Source of the DNA: Pinus tabuliformis
Lineage: Eukaryota > Streptophyta > Pinopsida > Pinales > Pinaceae
Assembly (NCBI GenBank): GCA_031772625.1
Contig: CM062807.1
Location: 1,148,901,007 to 1,148,965,006, forward strand
Length of the DNA stretch: 64,000 nucleotides
Direction of reading: 5' to 3'
Part shown: piece by piece, positions 50,501 through 58,984 of the stretch
Numbering within the stretch: the stretch's first letter is position 1
How the letters are laid out: the number at the start of each line of letters is the position of its first letter
Notes under the pieces: model-generated
Databases searched by the model: none
What the model saw: the letters and a program-made list of their open reading frames with translations, nothing else
Told to the model about the DNA's origin: nothing
Translations under genes and position numbers: made by a program

Positions 50501-50512
50501 TTTAGGTGCCAT
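44528..50512 (-). CDS. Gypsy3 Gag-Pol polyprotein with extra RNase H
   Basis: A single open frame of 1994 codons, starting 33 bases from the 5' LTR. Residues 1-185 are Ser/Pro-rich. About 186-385 is a retrotransposon gag (capsid-like) core with FPYTMQGTAGSWYFSL; no zinc knuckle is seen. A Glu-rich linker follows to about 480. Protease has DSGAS at residue 656. An RNase H of the archaeal/plant-acquired type spans about 838-965 and shows a full set of acidic positions (D846, E884, D908, D958). Reverse transcriptase spans about 1150-1340 with YLDD (D1290, D1291). The RT-linked RNase H (about 1400-1500) looks much more divergent than the first one. Integrase covers about 1635-1900, with an HHCC-like region and D1712, D1773 and E1809 in D-D-35-E spacing. 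No chromodomain is present. Length is usual for a plant gypsy polyprotein plus the extra domain. Confidence 0.93.
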   Translation of the reverse strand: MAPKEISKYHSESNTPSSTPSTSPTWLNLEFEVARVSTTATYSNISDQSIIEPPEVQTLIRKLQGFSIFNQKSDKFKSSVTSQYNPAHPLTRSKSEKFGIQPSELPLPTRKRARKTPPESDSQTPSSTSSISTPSPRSQPPTLSFQLTHPSSTNLPLQTSKILISSSSQHQGSSSALPLTSSSTMAQSPWNNPGAVLMPPPLSPIPAHPEKWLPKFNPEAGMLAEEHINNFMLSVNLNGVTNEDAVVRLFPYTMQGTAGSWYFSLPSGSITSWDIFQSQFLTKFGDDRSTATLIKDLSNLKAEAREPIKDFNLRFNKILNKIPAASQPSEEVRCEWYIMALLPNLAIFVDREDKTTLVDNLTEALAVEKCVVSLEKRSAIEERKSKKISFKEDTKTKQTKDPFDLEGLQKVLKAMSNEMIDIKKQVAETSSKKPFRTFKRNPPMEVRPPSVVSNVESEEDEEEENTTEGQTDEEEVVELQGMWDFILPQEEDQEALPVSTRSKNQLDPSLTTPKQKGASPALKEKVATKKTTAKATQISPVQSDQTPPSRTLIVSDEMEYNIIDEMKKTRANITLYELSKLKHQQKIMMKELHAVPTTSLPTAVASHNLGRPPTNTINKIDPNDITLIGGRSRSHTPPFLLTYEIFNKNVHNCLVDSGASTNILPRSICVKLNVQPQKSTVRIVQLDRSQVEVIGELNQVTIRLSSNPKVCHVIDILVADIPEFYGLILSRDWSEKLHGYFSTDWLHMWLPYNGKPNQIKVERELHQKYIVTELEGENEAIMYNSSIVGNYAIDSFLGNFNAHISPYLENSVLSQVENFSQTDDSKCFSFLDNSVNTSLFWKLYFDGSKSNEGAGAGCVLINPDGNKIMLTCRLEFDCTNNTAEYEALVQGLYKAIRLNVKYLQVFGDSKIVVKQVHNTIHCLSSHLKHYQSLVQDLTAHFVAFNILSIPRIQNASADLLANVASRLIPSEDLSPDRFSIELIFRPSIPDNVTNWRVFNDDPDIVNFLTSEGSYSNQIIDEDHHDHQIQQNGSDNAIPKSVVKLEDLYDLKSRFKRSANAKICSSTLNYELVNLGTDQKPQNVNLGHGLAPEEKSAYIRLLRQYKNVFAWNYDELKTYNTSIIQHVIPMIDNEKHVQQKLRKIHPNIENQIKTELNKLLRARIIFSVRHSKWVSNMVPVRKKNRDIRICIDFRNLNKACQKDNFPLPPMEQILQAVAGSELMSFLDGFSGYNQVLVHPYDQLKTTFRTKWGTYAYRKMPFGLINAGATFQRAMDIAFKGLVNKSVVIYLDDITVYSKKRNNHLKDLKQIFQRCLRYGISLNPKKSFFALSEGKLLGFIVSKSGIHIEPDRIKEISEISIPHNKKAMQSFLGQINFVKRFVPDFSRIISPLRNMIKKNSNFKWGLDEHEAFKLIKQAIINARSLATPNFSESFTLYTFASEKSYAAILTQANQEKAEAPIAFFSSKLQGAEINYSDVEKQAYAVFKTIKYFRPFLLKAHTKVIVPFPAVRNLLVQRDVGEKRANWITTLQEYDLEIKPTNIVRGQGFCKMLAGASQIPENSSEEVQAYEVSLNDAESSYADTIYFLKNGYAPSRLDHTKKRALRLNAKQYQLVNDVLFKRNYDSVLLRCLEKTEAEKVLQELHDGPAGGHYAGDTTAHKILCAGYYWSTLFKDSYNHVRKCQVCHTAAGKQRKPSMPLQPVIIDQPFSQWGLDIIGEIVPHSSNQHKYILMANDYFTKWAEAVPLKTVHSENIIEFIDQFIITRFGLPTALMFDSASYFSGNTMTEFALQRGFKLKYSANYYPQGNGLAESTNKNLIRIIKRTVDQNQRNWHKALVNALWADRITKKASIGTSPFNLVYGREVVLPTHLVIPSLSLVQYIDEVSTSSLQLRQMEIIKLEEQREQARKTHAHHQALIKSSFDSSIITRKNFQMGDLILKWDKAHEEKGKHTKFQKLWLGPFQIVEVVGLSTFVLQDLAGRRDSLPVNGLILKLYFP

Positions 50513-50523
50513 TCATAGTTCGT

Positions 50524-50541
50524 GCCCTCCTTCTAGCGCCA
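50524..50541 (-). other. Gypsy3 primer-binding site
   Basis: On the minus strand it reads TGGCGCTAGAAGGAGGGC, four bases from the LTR end. The TGGCGC start is typical of non-chromovirus plant gypsy elements. I cannot assign the tRNA with confidence. Confidence 0.6.
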
Positions 50542-50545
50542 AATG

Positions 50546-52784
50546 TGTTGAGGGCCCTGAAATCGGGTCAACAACAAGGGGGATACCCACCCGGTCGGGA
50601 ACCTGGTTGGCGGCTCCGTGCCCGTTTGGTGTAGCGGGTCCGACTGGGGATGACGGGACCATCTTCCCGTTCTAAGGGGGTGTGTGTGTGTAGAGTTTGG
50701 TGATGTGTGTGTGTTTAGAATTTGATAATGAAAATATGGAATTATTTCTAAGCTAATCTAGTTCTAAACTCTGAGACTGAATTTTATACTACTTTAATCT
50801 ATCAGGAACAACACATCTAATCTACGCTAACCCGGGATAGAACTTTTTCCATTATGCGATCTAGAAAGATTTCACACAATAACTGGTAATGAAGATTATT
50901 CAGCTATTATGAGAATATAAATCAATTAAGATGAACCATCCTGCATAAAACGTTAAGCAAAACGGTTGTGAACAGCATATCGCATAATCAGTTATTCATG
51001 TATTAAGCACAAATCAATGACTCCACCGTTCAAAAGTGCCAAATGGTAGTCCACTCATTCATACGTTAACATATAAACAACATCAACTGTATATTACTCT
51101 AAGAATGCAAGCAGAAACTCGTCAAGAGATAAAAGTACCATTTATGACTGACTTTATACTCACAGACCTGAAGCAATAATGATCTATTTCTACTTACTTC
51201 TAATGCCTACTAAGAGTACAGAAGTGCAACATCAGTAGCAGGTATTAAAATGCAAACATAAATAAATCTTGATCCGTCCATTCATCAAAAACACCCTCCG
51301 AGGGTGCAAAAGTGCATGTTCTGAGGACAAGTTTTTTGACAAATTTCCGGACCCTTCTCCAATGCAACGAGAAGGGTTAAATACTACTAACCGGCTAATT
51401 TTAATTACAAAAATTTAGGGAACGGCTTCAAATGACCGCCCTTTTACTAAAACAAATTTATTTCTAAAAACTGAATCTAATTTCTAACCATTTCTGTATC
51501 TGCTCCTTAGTGCTGTAAGCGATGTGCTGTTCGCCGTGAAAGAGTCGGCTGCTTGTCCTTTCCTTTTGTTCAAGCTTGAAAATTAGAAATAACAAGAGCT
51601 GGCACCTCTTTCTGACAAACTAGAAGATATTTTTGAAAGTGTTCTTCTGGAGGAGTGTCTTCACGGCGTGTATACTTAGTACAACTCAGATTTCTTTCAA
51701 ACTGATTGTGCTATTGCTATTTCAGTTTCCGGCCGTGCGAATGACTCAATGAGCTGGGGATTTTGTTGCCTGAATGATTTTCTCAATTGAAACTTGTTTC
51801 CATTCTTTGTTCCAGGCTTTTCTGAGACGTCTTTCCCTTTAAGCGTTTTTCTTTTTGCTTTACCCAATTTGGGACTCAGGATCTTTCATGAACGCTTTGC
51901 TTTTGTGTGCCTTTGACTCTGAGTCCTAGATAGCCTATTTCCATCAGCATTTGTTGAGTAATACTCTGGGATCCGCGGTCCTGCTGTATGCGGTATCCAT
52001 CTGCGAACTCATCTCCTCTCTGTTCTTCTAGTTCTGGCGCTTTTCCTTAGATGTTTCCTGCATATAGATTTATATCAGTTGCTGACTTATAGTTCACGTA
52101 AATGAAAAGAGACAGAAGAAAAGATTGACATGAAAGCAATTAAGTTCTAATGAATGCATAATCATGTCACTCATTATGACTTGACTCTTCGAAAAACGCA
52201 ACATAATCATCTTTGGATACACAGGCGTACAATCATTAATTTCCCGTAAGGTGCGCGCCTAATTTTAGGCTCATAGATCATGCCGAGGAATGCCTGCGAC
52301 GAATGGCTTCTGCGATTTGCATCGCAGCATCGAAGATTGCGATGTAAATAAGTGGTATCGCAACAATTGATGGTCTCATTTGTCACACACCATAGATCGC
52401 AGGTCGCATCTTTGTATGGTCGCAGATCGCATATCGCAATATCGCAAGGTCGCAAGGTTTTTCGCTTTGTCACTTTGTGCTGTTTATGCGACATTGCGAC
52501 GTGCGACGTCGCATATCGGCTGTCGGCGGCTCTTTAGGTTTTCCCCTTTTGAGCGCCTTTAATGCACGCGATGCGATGAGTTCTCGCGTCGCTCCTCCTC
52601 AGTGTGTTTATGCGCTTTTGGAAAGCGCTCCTTTTTCCTTTGCAATGCGATATAGCTCTTAGGGAGTTAATACAAAAGATTTTTCAAACAAAAATATTTT
52701 TTGGATTTTTTGGTTAAGGGTCCCCCTTTGCTTGATGTTATTACTAATATCAAACAAAGAGGGGGGTTGTTGGTGACCACAACA
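50546..52784 (-). repeat. Gypsy3 5' LTR
   Basis: A 2239-bp LTR, about 98% like 41179-43416. It is followed by GGTCC (52785-52789), the right target duplication, after which the gypsy2 LTR resumes. Confidence 0.93.
52302..52640. repeat. TCGCA/TGCGA motif cluster in gypsy3 U3 (5' LTR copy)
   Basis: Same cluster as 42935-43275, with most motif copies and the TGCGACGTCGCA palindrome preserved. In this LTR it would be the active promoter side. Confidence 0.82.
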
Positions 52785-53537
52785 GGTCCCAACTCATTGT
52801 TTTATATATATATTTTTTTGTTGAAACTACCGTTAGCATATCAGGTTTTCCTTTTAACAGTTATCTAGCATTAAATCAGTAATATTTGCCTGAATCAAAT
52901 ATATTACAGCGACATAATATTGTTGTGGGGTTTTTATAATGTAATGGGTTTTCATTGCCAACTACTGTGATTTTAGCTAACAGTATTGTCTACAATCACT
53001 GTTGAACTAGTTTTTCTTCAAATAGTGTTACGTACCTAGTTCGCCAGATTTGTATATATATGCTTCAGAAGTTCACCTGCAATCCATGTTTTCTCTTGTC
53101 CTCCCAACCATGAGATCCATCGCTAAGACTGGAATCTCCCCCCGAGCTATCTTGCACGCCTATATCCCTCAACAAGATACATGCCCCTTGTGCTTGGTTA
53201 TCTGGTCCTTACCAGACTTAACCAGCTTTCTTTTTCCTTCCTCTTCTGTCTGTCCCTACAACACAAAATTTTTGTCTCTGGCCCCTTTTTCCCCTGGAGG
53301 CCTTTCCCGTTAGGGAGGGTAGTTTCATGCAGTTTTCATAACAGATTTCTTCTTCAAATCCTCCTTTCAGAGGCTGCCAGCATTTCAAGAAGTATATATT
53401 TTTCCAATATATATTTAATTCACAGTAAAATAATATGATTAGAGTTTTTTTTTTTTTTTTTTTTTTTTTAACAGTCTTTCAACTCTATCTCTTACTACAG
53501 TAAAATTCCAATATTTACATTTTCCAGGGTCATCACA
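52785..53537 (-). repeat. Gypsy2 5' LTR, remaining part
   Basis: Aligns with 33306-34065 of the partner LTR. It contains an expanded T-run at about 53446-53469 and ends GGTCATCACA before the GCTAG target duplication. Confidence 0.92.
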
Positions 53538-53542
53538 GCTAG

Positions 53543-53755
53543 CCATTCCTTGCGCTCTCAACTATGCTTCAAATATTTGACTGTGTATTTAAAAATTACT
53601 GATTGTCTTCAATAGCAACACAAAAACTAATCTGAGAAATACCTAAATCCTTTCCTGACTGTGTCTTCACTCTGCTAGAAAAGTTGTTGTAGCAAAAAGC
53701 TCCTTCCTTTAGCTTTTTTGACAACTTCAAAGAGCGTGGACAAGCTCTCATACCA
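53543..53755 (-). other. Copia leader and primer-binding site
   Basis: The missing 5' part of the downstream copia copy. The primer site at 53741-53755 reads TGGTATGAGAGCTTG on the minus strand, an initiator-Met-like site next to the 5' LTR. Confidence 0.8.
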
Positions 53756-54653
53756 TGTTGGAAATTTCTGGTAATTTCAAACACAAAAGAACGTAGAACA
53801 AAGCTCTGTTTTTTCCACAGGATCTTAACACAGGGAAGCTAAATTTTTCTGACCAGACAGAGTTATCAACACACATGGAAACACTATGTATTCATTAATA
53901 AAACAACCTGTTACAAATTCTTCCTCTACCAGAGGGATTCTCCAATAACTTCCACAAAACAAATTACTCTGTTTCAATTCCAAAAATGTTATCAACACAC
54001 ATGGAAACACTATGTATTCATTAATAAAACAACCTGTTACAAATTCTTCCTCTACCAGAGGGATTCTCCAATAACTTCCACAAAACAAATTACTCTGTTT
54101 CAATTCCAAAAATTTATTTTTACACTAGTGTGTGTAAAAAAAAAAATTACATTTACAGCTGTAAAATCTCTTACATTCCCATTTTACATTCAACAAAAAA
54201 AACTTTTTCTAGCGCTGCTGCGGATATTCCAAACTACAGAACCAAAAAAACCATTACAAATGATTAAAAAAACAAAAACAAAAACTTATGATTTTTACTT
54301 TTTCTTGTCCGGTAAAACAAGAATTACATCGGTGAAAAAAACATTAAAATTCAAGACTTTATCCATGCCCATACCTCCCGTGAATAAAACACTTAAAGAC
54401 TTTACGAAGACTTACCTGTCGTAATAAAATCATTTATTATTTCAGCATGGTGAAAATTTAATTTCTAGTCCTTTTACTGACAAACCTGGGGGTTTACTCC
54501 ACTCAAGTTGATGCAGGTCTGTTGATTTAATCGGCAATATCGGGAGGCCCTTCCTTGCTGAACTTAGTGTGTTGTAGCTGGTCGGTGTGTTGGGAGCCCT
54601 CCTCAAAAATACCACTGATACGTGAAGGCTGATACGTGGAGCCCTCCTCAATA
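53756..54653 (-). repeat. Copia 5' LTR with internal duplication and rearranged end
   Basis: Starts TGTTGGAAATTTC and aligns with 25935-26933. It contains a 126-bp tandem duplication, lacks several blocks present in the 3' LTR, and its outer end (about 54600-54653) is rearranged, repeating GGAGCCCTCCTC. GCTCT follows at 54654-54658. Confidence 0.8.
53862..54113. repeat. 126-bp tandem duplication within copia 5' LTR
   Basis: Units 53862-53987 and 53988-54113 (GTTATCAACACACATGGAAA onward) are virtually identical. The 3' LTR and the upstream duplicate carry one unit, so this is a recent local duplication. Confidence 0.92.
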
Positions 54654-56214
54654 GCTCTCAGTTATGGATATTCTTGCTAAAGGTAGATTTTCTCAGAAGC
54701 TCTCCCCATTCAAGGTAAGTGTCCTCCATAAAGATCTTTTACTCTTGCAAACTTCTTTATGTTTTGGCTATAGATTTTCCTAATAGGTTGTTTGGCAAGT
54801 GTTGCAGGTTAAGACGCTAAATTAAGAAGCTAGAACACCAGGTGGCTTGGCTCTTGCTATAGGCTTCCCAAACACTGGAGACAAATCCCATCAGCTATGC
54901 AAATGGGTTCTCGACTTGACATAAAAGAGATGAATGAGTTTGAGAAATTCTTTTGGCTATGAGTACTATATATTTTATTTAATTTCGACATAATGGTCTC
55001 TAGCTTCTCTCATATATTTTATTTAAGTTTTCACATAAGGGTCTCAGGGTTTATGCCTATGCTTGTATTTTACCTTATAATTGTAATCTTATTCCTAGCC
55101 TGGGAAAGGACTACCATTTTTTTCCCCTTTCTGTAAGTTAATATGTCTATTGGAATACTCAAAGAATATTACGGCGGTATCAAAGAGTCAACTGGGATTT
55201 TAAACTCATAAGTATGTATTTCCTTCTATTTTGATGGTGGTAATTTATGTCTGTGTCTTTTATGTTATGATACAATGAGATTTTAGAAATCCATCCCGAG
55301 GGTTATGAAACTCTGTAAGTTTAAAGTATATAGTAGTAGCTGTGTAGTAGCATAATAGTCGGTTCTTGCTTTTGCCATGTTTCCCTACAGCTAAGATTAA
55401 TTTATAAAGAGGTTATCCATTACCCAAATTGGGGTTTTCTTTTATTTATGACTATGGCATGTATCTTTTTGGGTTCGAACATGGTTCTATCATTTTCTTG
55501 TATTATTTTCTATTCAATTTCTGCTGGTTTCAAGGCAGAGCGTTTTCCAATTTTCTTTAATTAATTTCCTTAGCCAAGTATGATAAGATAAAAGAGTTGC
55601 ACCGTTCGAGTTTATATACAAGTCCTTTTTCCTAAGTTTTCTTGCTATTGAGGTTACTAGTGTAACTGTTCGAAAATTAATAAATGTTAATGTGTGTAAC
55701 TTATCTTATTCCGTGATTTGAGAGTCCTATTCTATTTACAAAGTTAAATACTCTTAACTATTACTGTATGTTTAATAATAGTTGAAGCTTTTACCTATTT
55801 CCAACTAGAGTAATAGCACACAGAAATAAAGTAATAATGTCTACATGTTCCATTAAAAGAAAACATGTCCAACCATATCACTGTCTGTACTTCTCCTCCT
55901 CGGACTCGATAGAGGTGTCGAATATGGTGGCAACTACCTTGTCTGCTTCAGTCCTCGGAGGTTCATACGAATAGATCTCCTCCTCTAAAATTACTAATAT
56001 TGCAAGACAGCGAAACCATACGTATGTTAACTTTACCAGGGGATTCAATCTTTGAATGTAAATGTTGAGGTGAAACAAATAAAACAAAACATATCATACC
56101 TTCTTCGGCATCCATATTTATTTTCACCATGGTTATGTCCACTGTATGTACTTCCAGATTCAGTTTATTTAAAATGCGCTAAATAAATGTTTACATCTAC
56201 GAAAAAACATCACA
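54654..56214 (-). repeat. Gypsy X 5' LTR, outer part
   Basis: Resumes X's 5' LTR after the copia insertion. The block 55550-55870 matches 19434-19830. It ends AAACATCACA at 56214, parallel to GACATCACA at 20340. Between about 55880 and 56155 the expected LTR sequence is replaced by foreign sequence with exon-like features. Confidence 0.75.
55878..56130 (-). pseudogene. Possible captured host-gene fragment with a 115-bp intron
   Basis: On the minus strand an ATG in strong context (ACCATGG, 56130-56128) and a second in-frame ATG (56115) lead to GAAGAAG followed by a GTATGA donor at 56099. A 115-base AT-rich stretch ends TTTTAG at 55985, and the frame continues from 55984 to a TGA at 55880-55878. 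Splicing would join the first base of a Glu codon to AG and give 45 residues (40 from the second ATG): an acidic start (MDAEEEEE), then IYSYEPPRTEADKVVA, then IFDTSIESEEEKYRQ. No family is recognised. GC content in the second exon exceeds the surroundings. It is probably a fragment rather than a working gene: no promoter is identified, and it sits inside an old LTR. Confidence 0.45.
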
Positions 56215-56226
56215 CTTTTATTGATC

Positions 56227-56593
56227 TTTTATCACTTGCTTACATCGTCCTTTCGTTAGCTTAATACTTCTCGATCAAATTTTTGCTCGAATTTCTTTCC
56301 AATCACCATGGAAAGTAGTGTTTGGAATAAGCATCCAGCTGATCTGCAAATTCTACTGCTCCTAAGCATTTCATTATTGGATTTACTATTTCCACTCATT
56401 ATTATCGATCGGATAATAATGAGTGGAAATACTTGCAGGTGAAAGAGAATCTACTTAAATCCAATCACGGAAGGCCCAAGAGCTAAGAATTTGCAACTCA
56501 GCTGGTACCTTATTCCATACAGTACCTTCCATGGTCCTCCGCACTGAGAAGTATTAAACTCTAGAAGAAGATGATGTAAGCAAGTGATAAAGA
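56227..56593. repeat. Fold-back: 367-bp imperfect inverted repeat
   Basis: Left arm 56227-56405 and right arm 56413-56593 are reverse complements with scattered mismatches. Shared landmarks include TTTATCACTTGCTTACATC, TTAATACTTCTC, CCATGGAA, GGAATAAG, CAGCTGA, GCAAATTCT, and ATTGGATTTA. The innermost 19 bases (56387-56405 with 56413-56431) pair perfectly around the 7-base loop CGATCGG. It is non-coding. It could be a fold-back transposon/MITE or a young hairpin RNA locus. Confidence 0.85.
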
Positions 56594-57381
56594 AACCGAA
56601 CGGTAACTGCAATGTGAACAACAACAAAACTAAAGAAACCTTAGACTTGTGGAATTAACTAATTTTGTATTTATTTAAAAAAATACTTTCTCAAAATTTA
56701 AATGTATATGTGTTTTTTTAATGAAACACATATTCCTATCTATTAGGCTCATTCCACTTGCATTTTATATCAATATAAATTATAAATAATAAAAAATTGC
56801 CAAAATTTTATTGGAATTGAATTTATTTCATTATATTTTAGCAAGTGTTAATAAGAAGATTAACATCCCATTAAAAAAAGCGGTATATCAATAAGTGTTG
56901 TGAATAAGAAATTAACTTATAATATTTATAGTAAAACCCATTCCTTCCAAATAGTTAATGATGAGGTTAGCATCCGATAAAAAAAATATTTTATCACTAA
57001 TTTTTATTGCAATTTATAATATTTAAAATAAAACCCATTCCTTTCAAATATAAAAATAAATATATGAGAAAAAAAACACCTTAATGCTTACAACTAGTAA
57101 AAAAAAAAAAATCTAAAATATTCAATCTCACAAAACAACAATAAAAATAAAAAATTAAACAAAATGATTTTTTAAAATCTTTATAATAAATAAGCCATAA
57201 TTCAAACTAATAAAAAAGATGAGAAAGATTCTTATGAACTAAAATTAAAAATCAAGCTCTTATCTCTACAATATTCTACATAATATGGAAGTACTTCAAA
57301 ATTAGCGCGTAAAATCCATTTGCAAAATTAAGATATTATAAGGAGGTCATCAACCCCACCCTAGAAGATCAAAAGTATCTC
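56594..57381. other. AT-rich spacer
   Basis: No gene is recognised. A decayed 107-bp tandem pair lies within it (56847-57050). Confidence 0.5.
56847..57050. repeat. Decayed ~107-bp tandem pair
   Basis: 56847-56953 and 56954-57050 share GTTAAT..GA.GATTA.CATCC, TTATAATATTTA and AAACCCATTCCTT.CAAATA. They are clearly diverged. Confidence 0.65.
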
Positions 57382-57710
57382 TCTGTTTTAACTAGCTCAA
57401 AGAAGAAAATTAATATAGCCAAGATTAAAACAAACTCTCACGAGCTCCATAGTGAAGCCGGTCGTTGGGTAGTTCCTAAAACTCCGTGGATGGAAAGGTT
57501 TTGCCATCTTTGTGAGAATACGAACATCGATGATGAAAATCACTTCCTTTTAGAGTACCCTGGTACAACCACATTAGATCTCAGTTTGAAAACCTTTGTT
57601 GCAATACCTACCTTTCTAGCCTTTTACCTTGTCAAAATTATAGTGAGCTCAGGAGGCTTCTCTCCAAGCTTTTTGAGAATAGGAATAAAATCTTAAATCA
57701 AACTAAATGA
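57382..57710 (+). pseudogene. LINE (non-LTR retrotransposon) 3'-end fragment
   Basis: The frame through 57421-57560 reads HELHSEAGRW, then PWMERFCHLC, then DDENHFLLEYP. This is the H-x-L-x(4)-GRW ... R-x-C-x-L-C ... DE-x-HFLL-x-CP signature found after the reverse transcriptase of many LINEs. The final Cys of the zinc-binding set is replaced by Tyr. After a frameshift, 57644-57709 reads SELRRLLSKLFENRNKILNQ and a stop, a typical LINE C-terminus. The RT domain itself is absent, so the copy is 5'-truncated. A short CATCATCATC stretch at 57762-57771 may belong to its 3' tail. This ending is more like CR1/RTE/jockey-type LINEs than common plant L1; the clade is uncertain. Confidence 0.65.
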
Positions 57711-58111
57711 TTCGTTTATTTACGTCGATAGACCAAAGTTTGGTCTCATTGGACGTTAACCATCATCATCAGATAAAGTGTAGATTAGAGCTTCATCTAT
57801 GAATGCAAAGCTAATGATGATGATTTATGAATATCATGAATATTTTGAGAGAAACCCTAGTATTGAAGAGAATAAATAAATTTATAAGGGGCTTTGAAAA
57901 CACTATATCATGAATATTCCGAGCATCACACAAATTCTACTATATAAGAATATAAATAGATTTGGAAGGAAATCATTGAGTGTAAGCTAACATCGATCTA
58001 TCTTAATTTTATAGCTACCAAGCACATAGGGATCAAATCACTTAATATGTAAATAGATTTGATCTCTCTCACGGGTTGGTAGATGTACAGTAGATGGATC
58101 TAAGATTGTAT
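57711..58111. other. AT-rich spacer
   Basis: No gene is seen. The stretch near 57980-58030 (AGCTACCAAGCACATAGGGA) resembles 63330-63355, suggesting an old dispersed repeat. Confidence 0.4.
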
Positions 58112-58392
58112 AATTTCCCCCTTAAATAAGCTATATTCCACATGAATACCATGGCTCAATATCACTCGTTCTCATAAACCTTGAGCTCAAAAACTACGAA
58201 TAACTGGACCATGTCAAGTTTATCTCAACTACCCAACAAAAATTAACATAACAATTTCCCCCTTCAATAGGCTACATTCTGAATGAATACCATGGTTCAA
58301 TACCATTGGTTCTCATAAACCTTGAGCTCAAAAACTACAGATAACTTGACCAAGTCAAGTCTATTTTACCTACCCAACAAAAATTAACAAAA
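58112..58392. repeat. 141-bp tandem duplication
   Basis: 58112-58252 and 58253-58392 share AATTTCCCCCTT, GAATACCATGG.TCAATA, TTCTCATAAACCTTGAGCTC and CTACCCAACAAAAATTAACA, at roughly 85%. Confidence 0.9.
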
Positions 58393-58984
58393 AAATAATA
58401 ATAACGTAAAATTTTTACTTTAACATTGAGTTATTTTAATTTTATTTTTTACTTTATTTTGACCAACTTAGATGCTTAGAGTACATCTCTTACATTTGTG
58501 ATACAAAAAAGAAATTATTAAAATATTAATAAAATAAGAAAGCCAATTTAGTAAAAAAATAATTATATAATCATAATGATATATTGTTATAATATTTTTA
58601 AAGATGAAATGTTAAATAATGAATAATACATTAATATTTTCATTACTATAAATTCAGATTTAGTATTATTAAATTATTAGATTGTTAAATAATGAAAAAT
58701 ATAGTTATGTTGATAGGAATCTCTATTTTGGAATAGGCCTTCTACAATTTTAATTGCATGTAAACTTAAATGTAAACATAAACATAGTGTTTAACATTTA
58801 ACATTTTAATCTAATGTGGACTCTATTAATAATCAATCTAATTATTATTATTTATAAACACAACATAAATTTAAAAGATCAAGAGATTTCCTAAGACTCA
58901 AAAAAGAGGTATGGTAAATAAATATGAATATAAATAAACGAGAAATAAATTAATTCAAAATTTATATTTACTCATGAACTATGG
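58393..58984. other. AT-rich spacer
   Basis: Very AT-rich, with no frame or RNA gene recognised. Confidence 0.4.

Larger units (their letters stand above)
41179..52784 (-). mobile_element. Gypsy3: whole-looking dual-RNase H Ty3/gypsy element
   Basis: An 11,606-bp element inserted in the gypsy2 5' LTR. LTRs 41179-43416 (2238 bp) and 50546-52784 (2239 bp) start TGTTGAGGGCCC and end CCACAACA on the plus strand. They differ by about 2%, so it is the youngest layer. The interior holds one long frame. It lacks a chromodomain and an initiator-Met primer site and has two RNase H domains, which together point to the Tat side of the non-chromovirus lineage. It appears whole, with no break in the coding frame. 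I could not find a clear polypurine tract before the 3' LTR. Confidence 0.92.
31104..53537 (-). mobile_element. Gypsy2: chromodomain Ty3/gypsy element, hosting gypsy3
   Basis: 3' LTR 31104-34065, interior 34066-38968, 5' LTR 38969-41178 plus 52785-53537 (split by gypsy3). Termini are TGTCA...TCACA. The target duplication GCTAG lies at 31099-31103 and 53538-53542. Long LTRs (2962 bp), an initiator-Met primer site and a C-terminal chromodomain fit the Tekay/Del group of plant chromoviruses. LTRs differ by about 3%. Gag-pol is broken in about eight places, so it is a fairly young fossil. Confidence 0.9.
25935..54653 (-). mobile_element. Ty1/copia element, downstream copy, split by gypsy2
   Basis: 3' LTR 25935-26933; coding 26940-31080; leader to 31103; interrupted by gypsy2 (31104-53537); leader resumes at 53543 and reaches the primer site (53741-53755) and the 5' LTR (53756-54653). 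GCTCT target duplications lie at 25930-25934 and 54654-54658. Without the insertion the element would be about 6.3 kb. The LTRs differ by about a tenth, with extra rearrangement in the 5' LTR. Tork-like affinity is suggested by the UBN2-type gag and GAG-pre-integrase sequences. The coding part has about six breaks. Confidence 0.88.
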
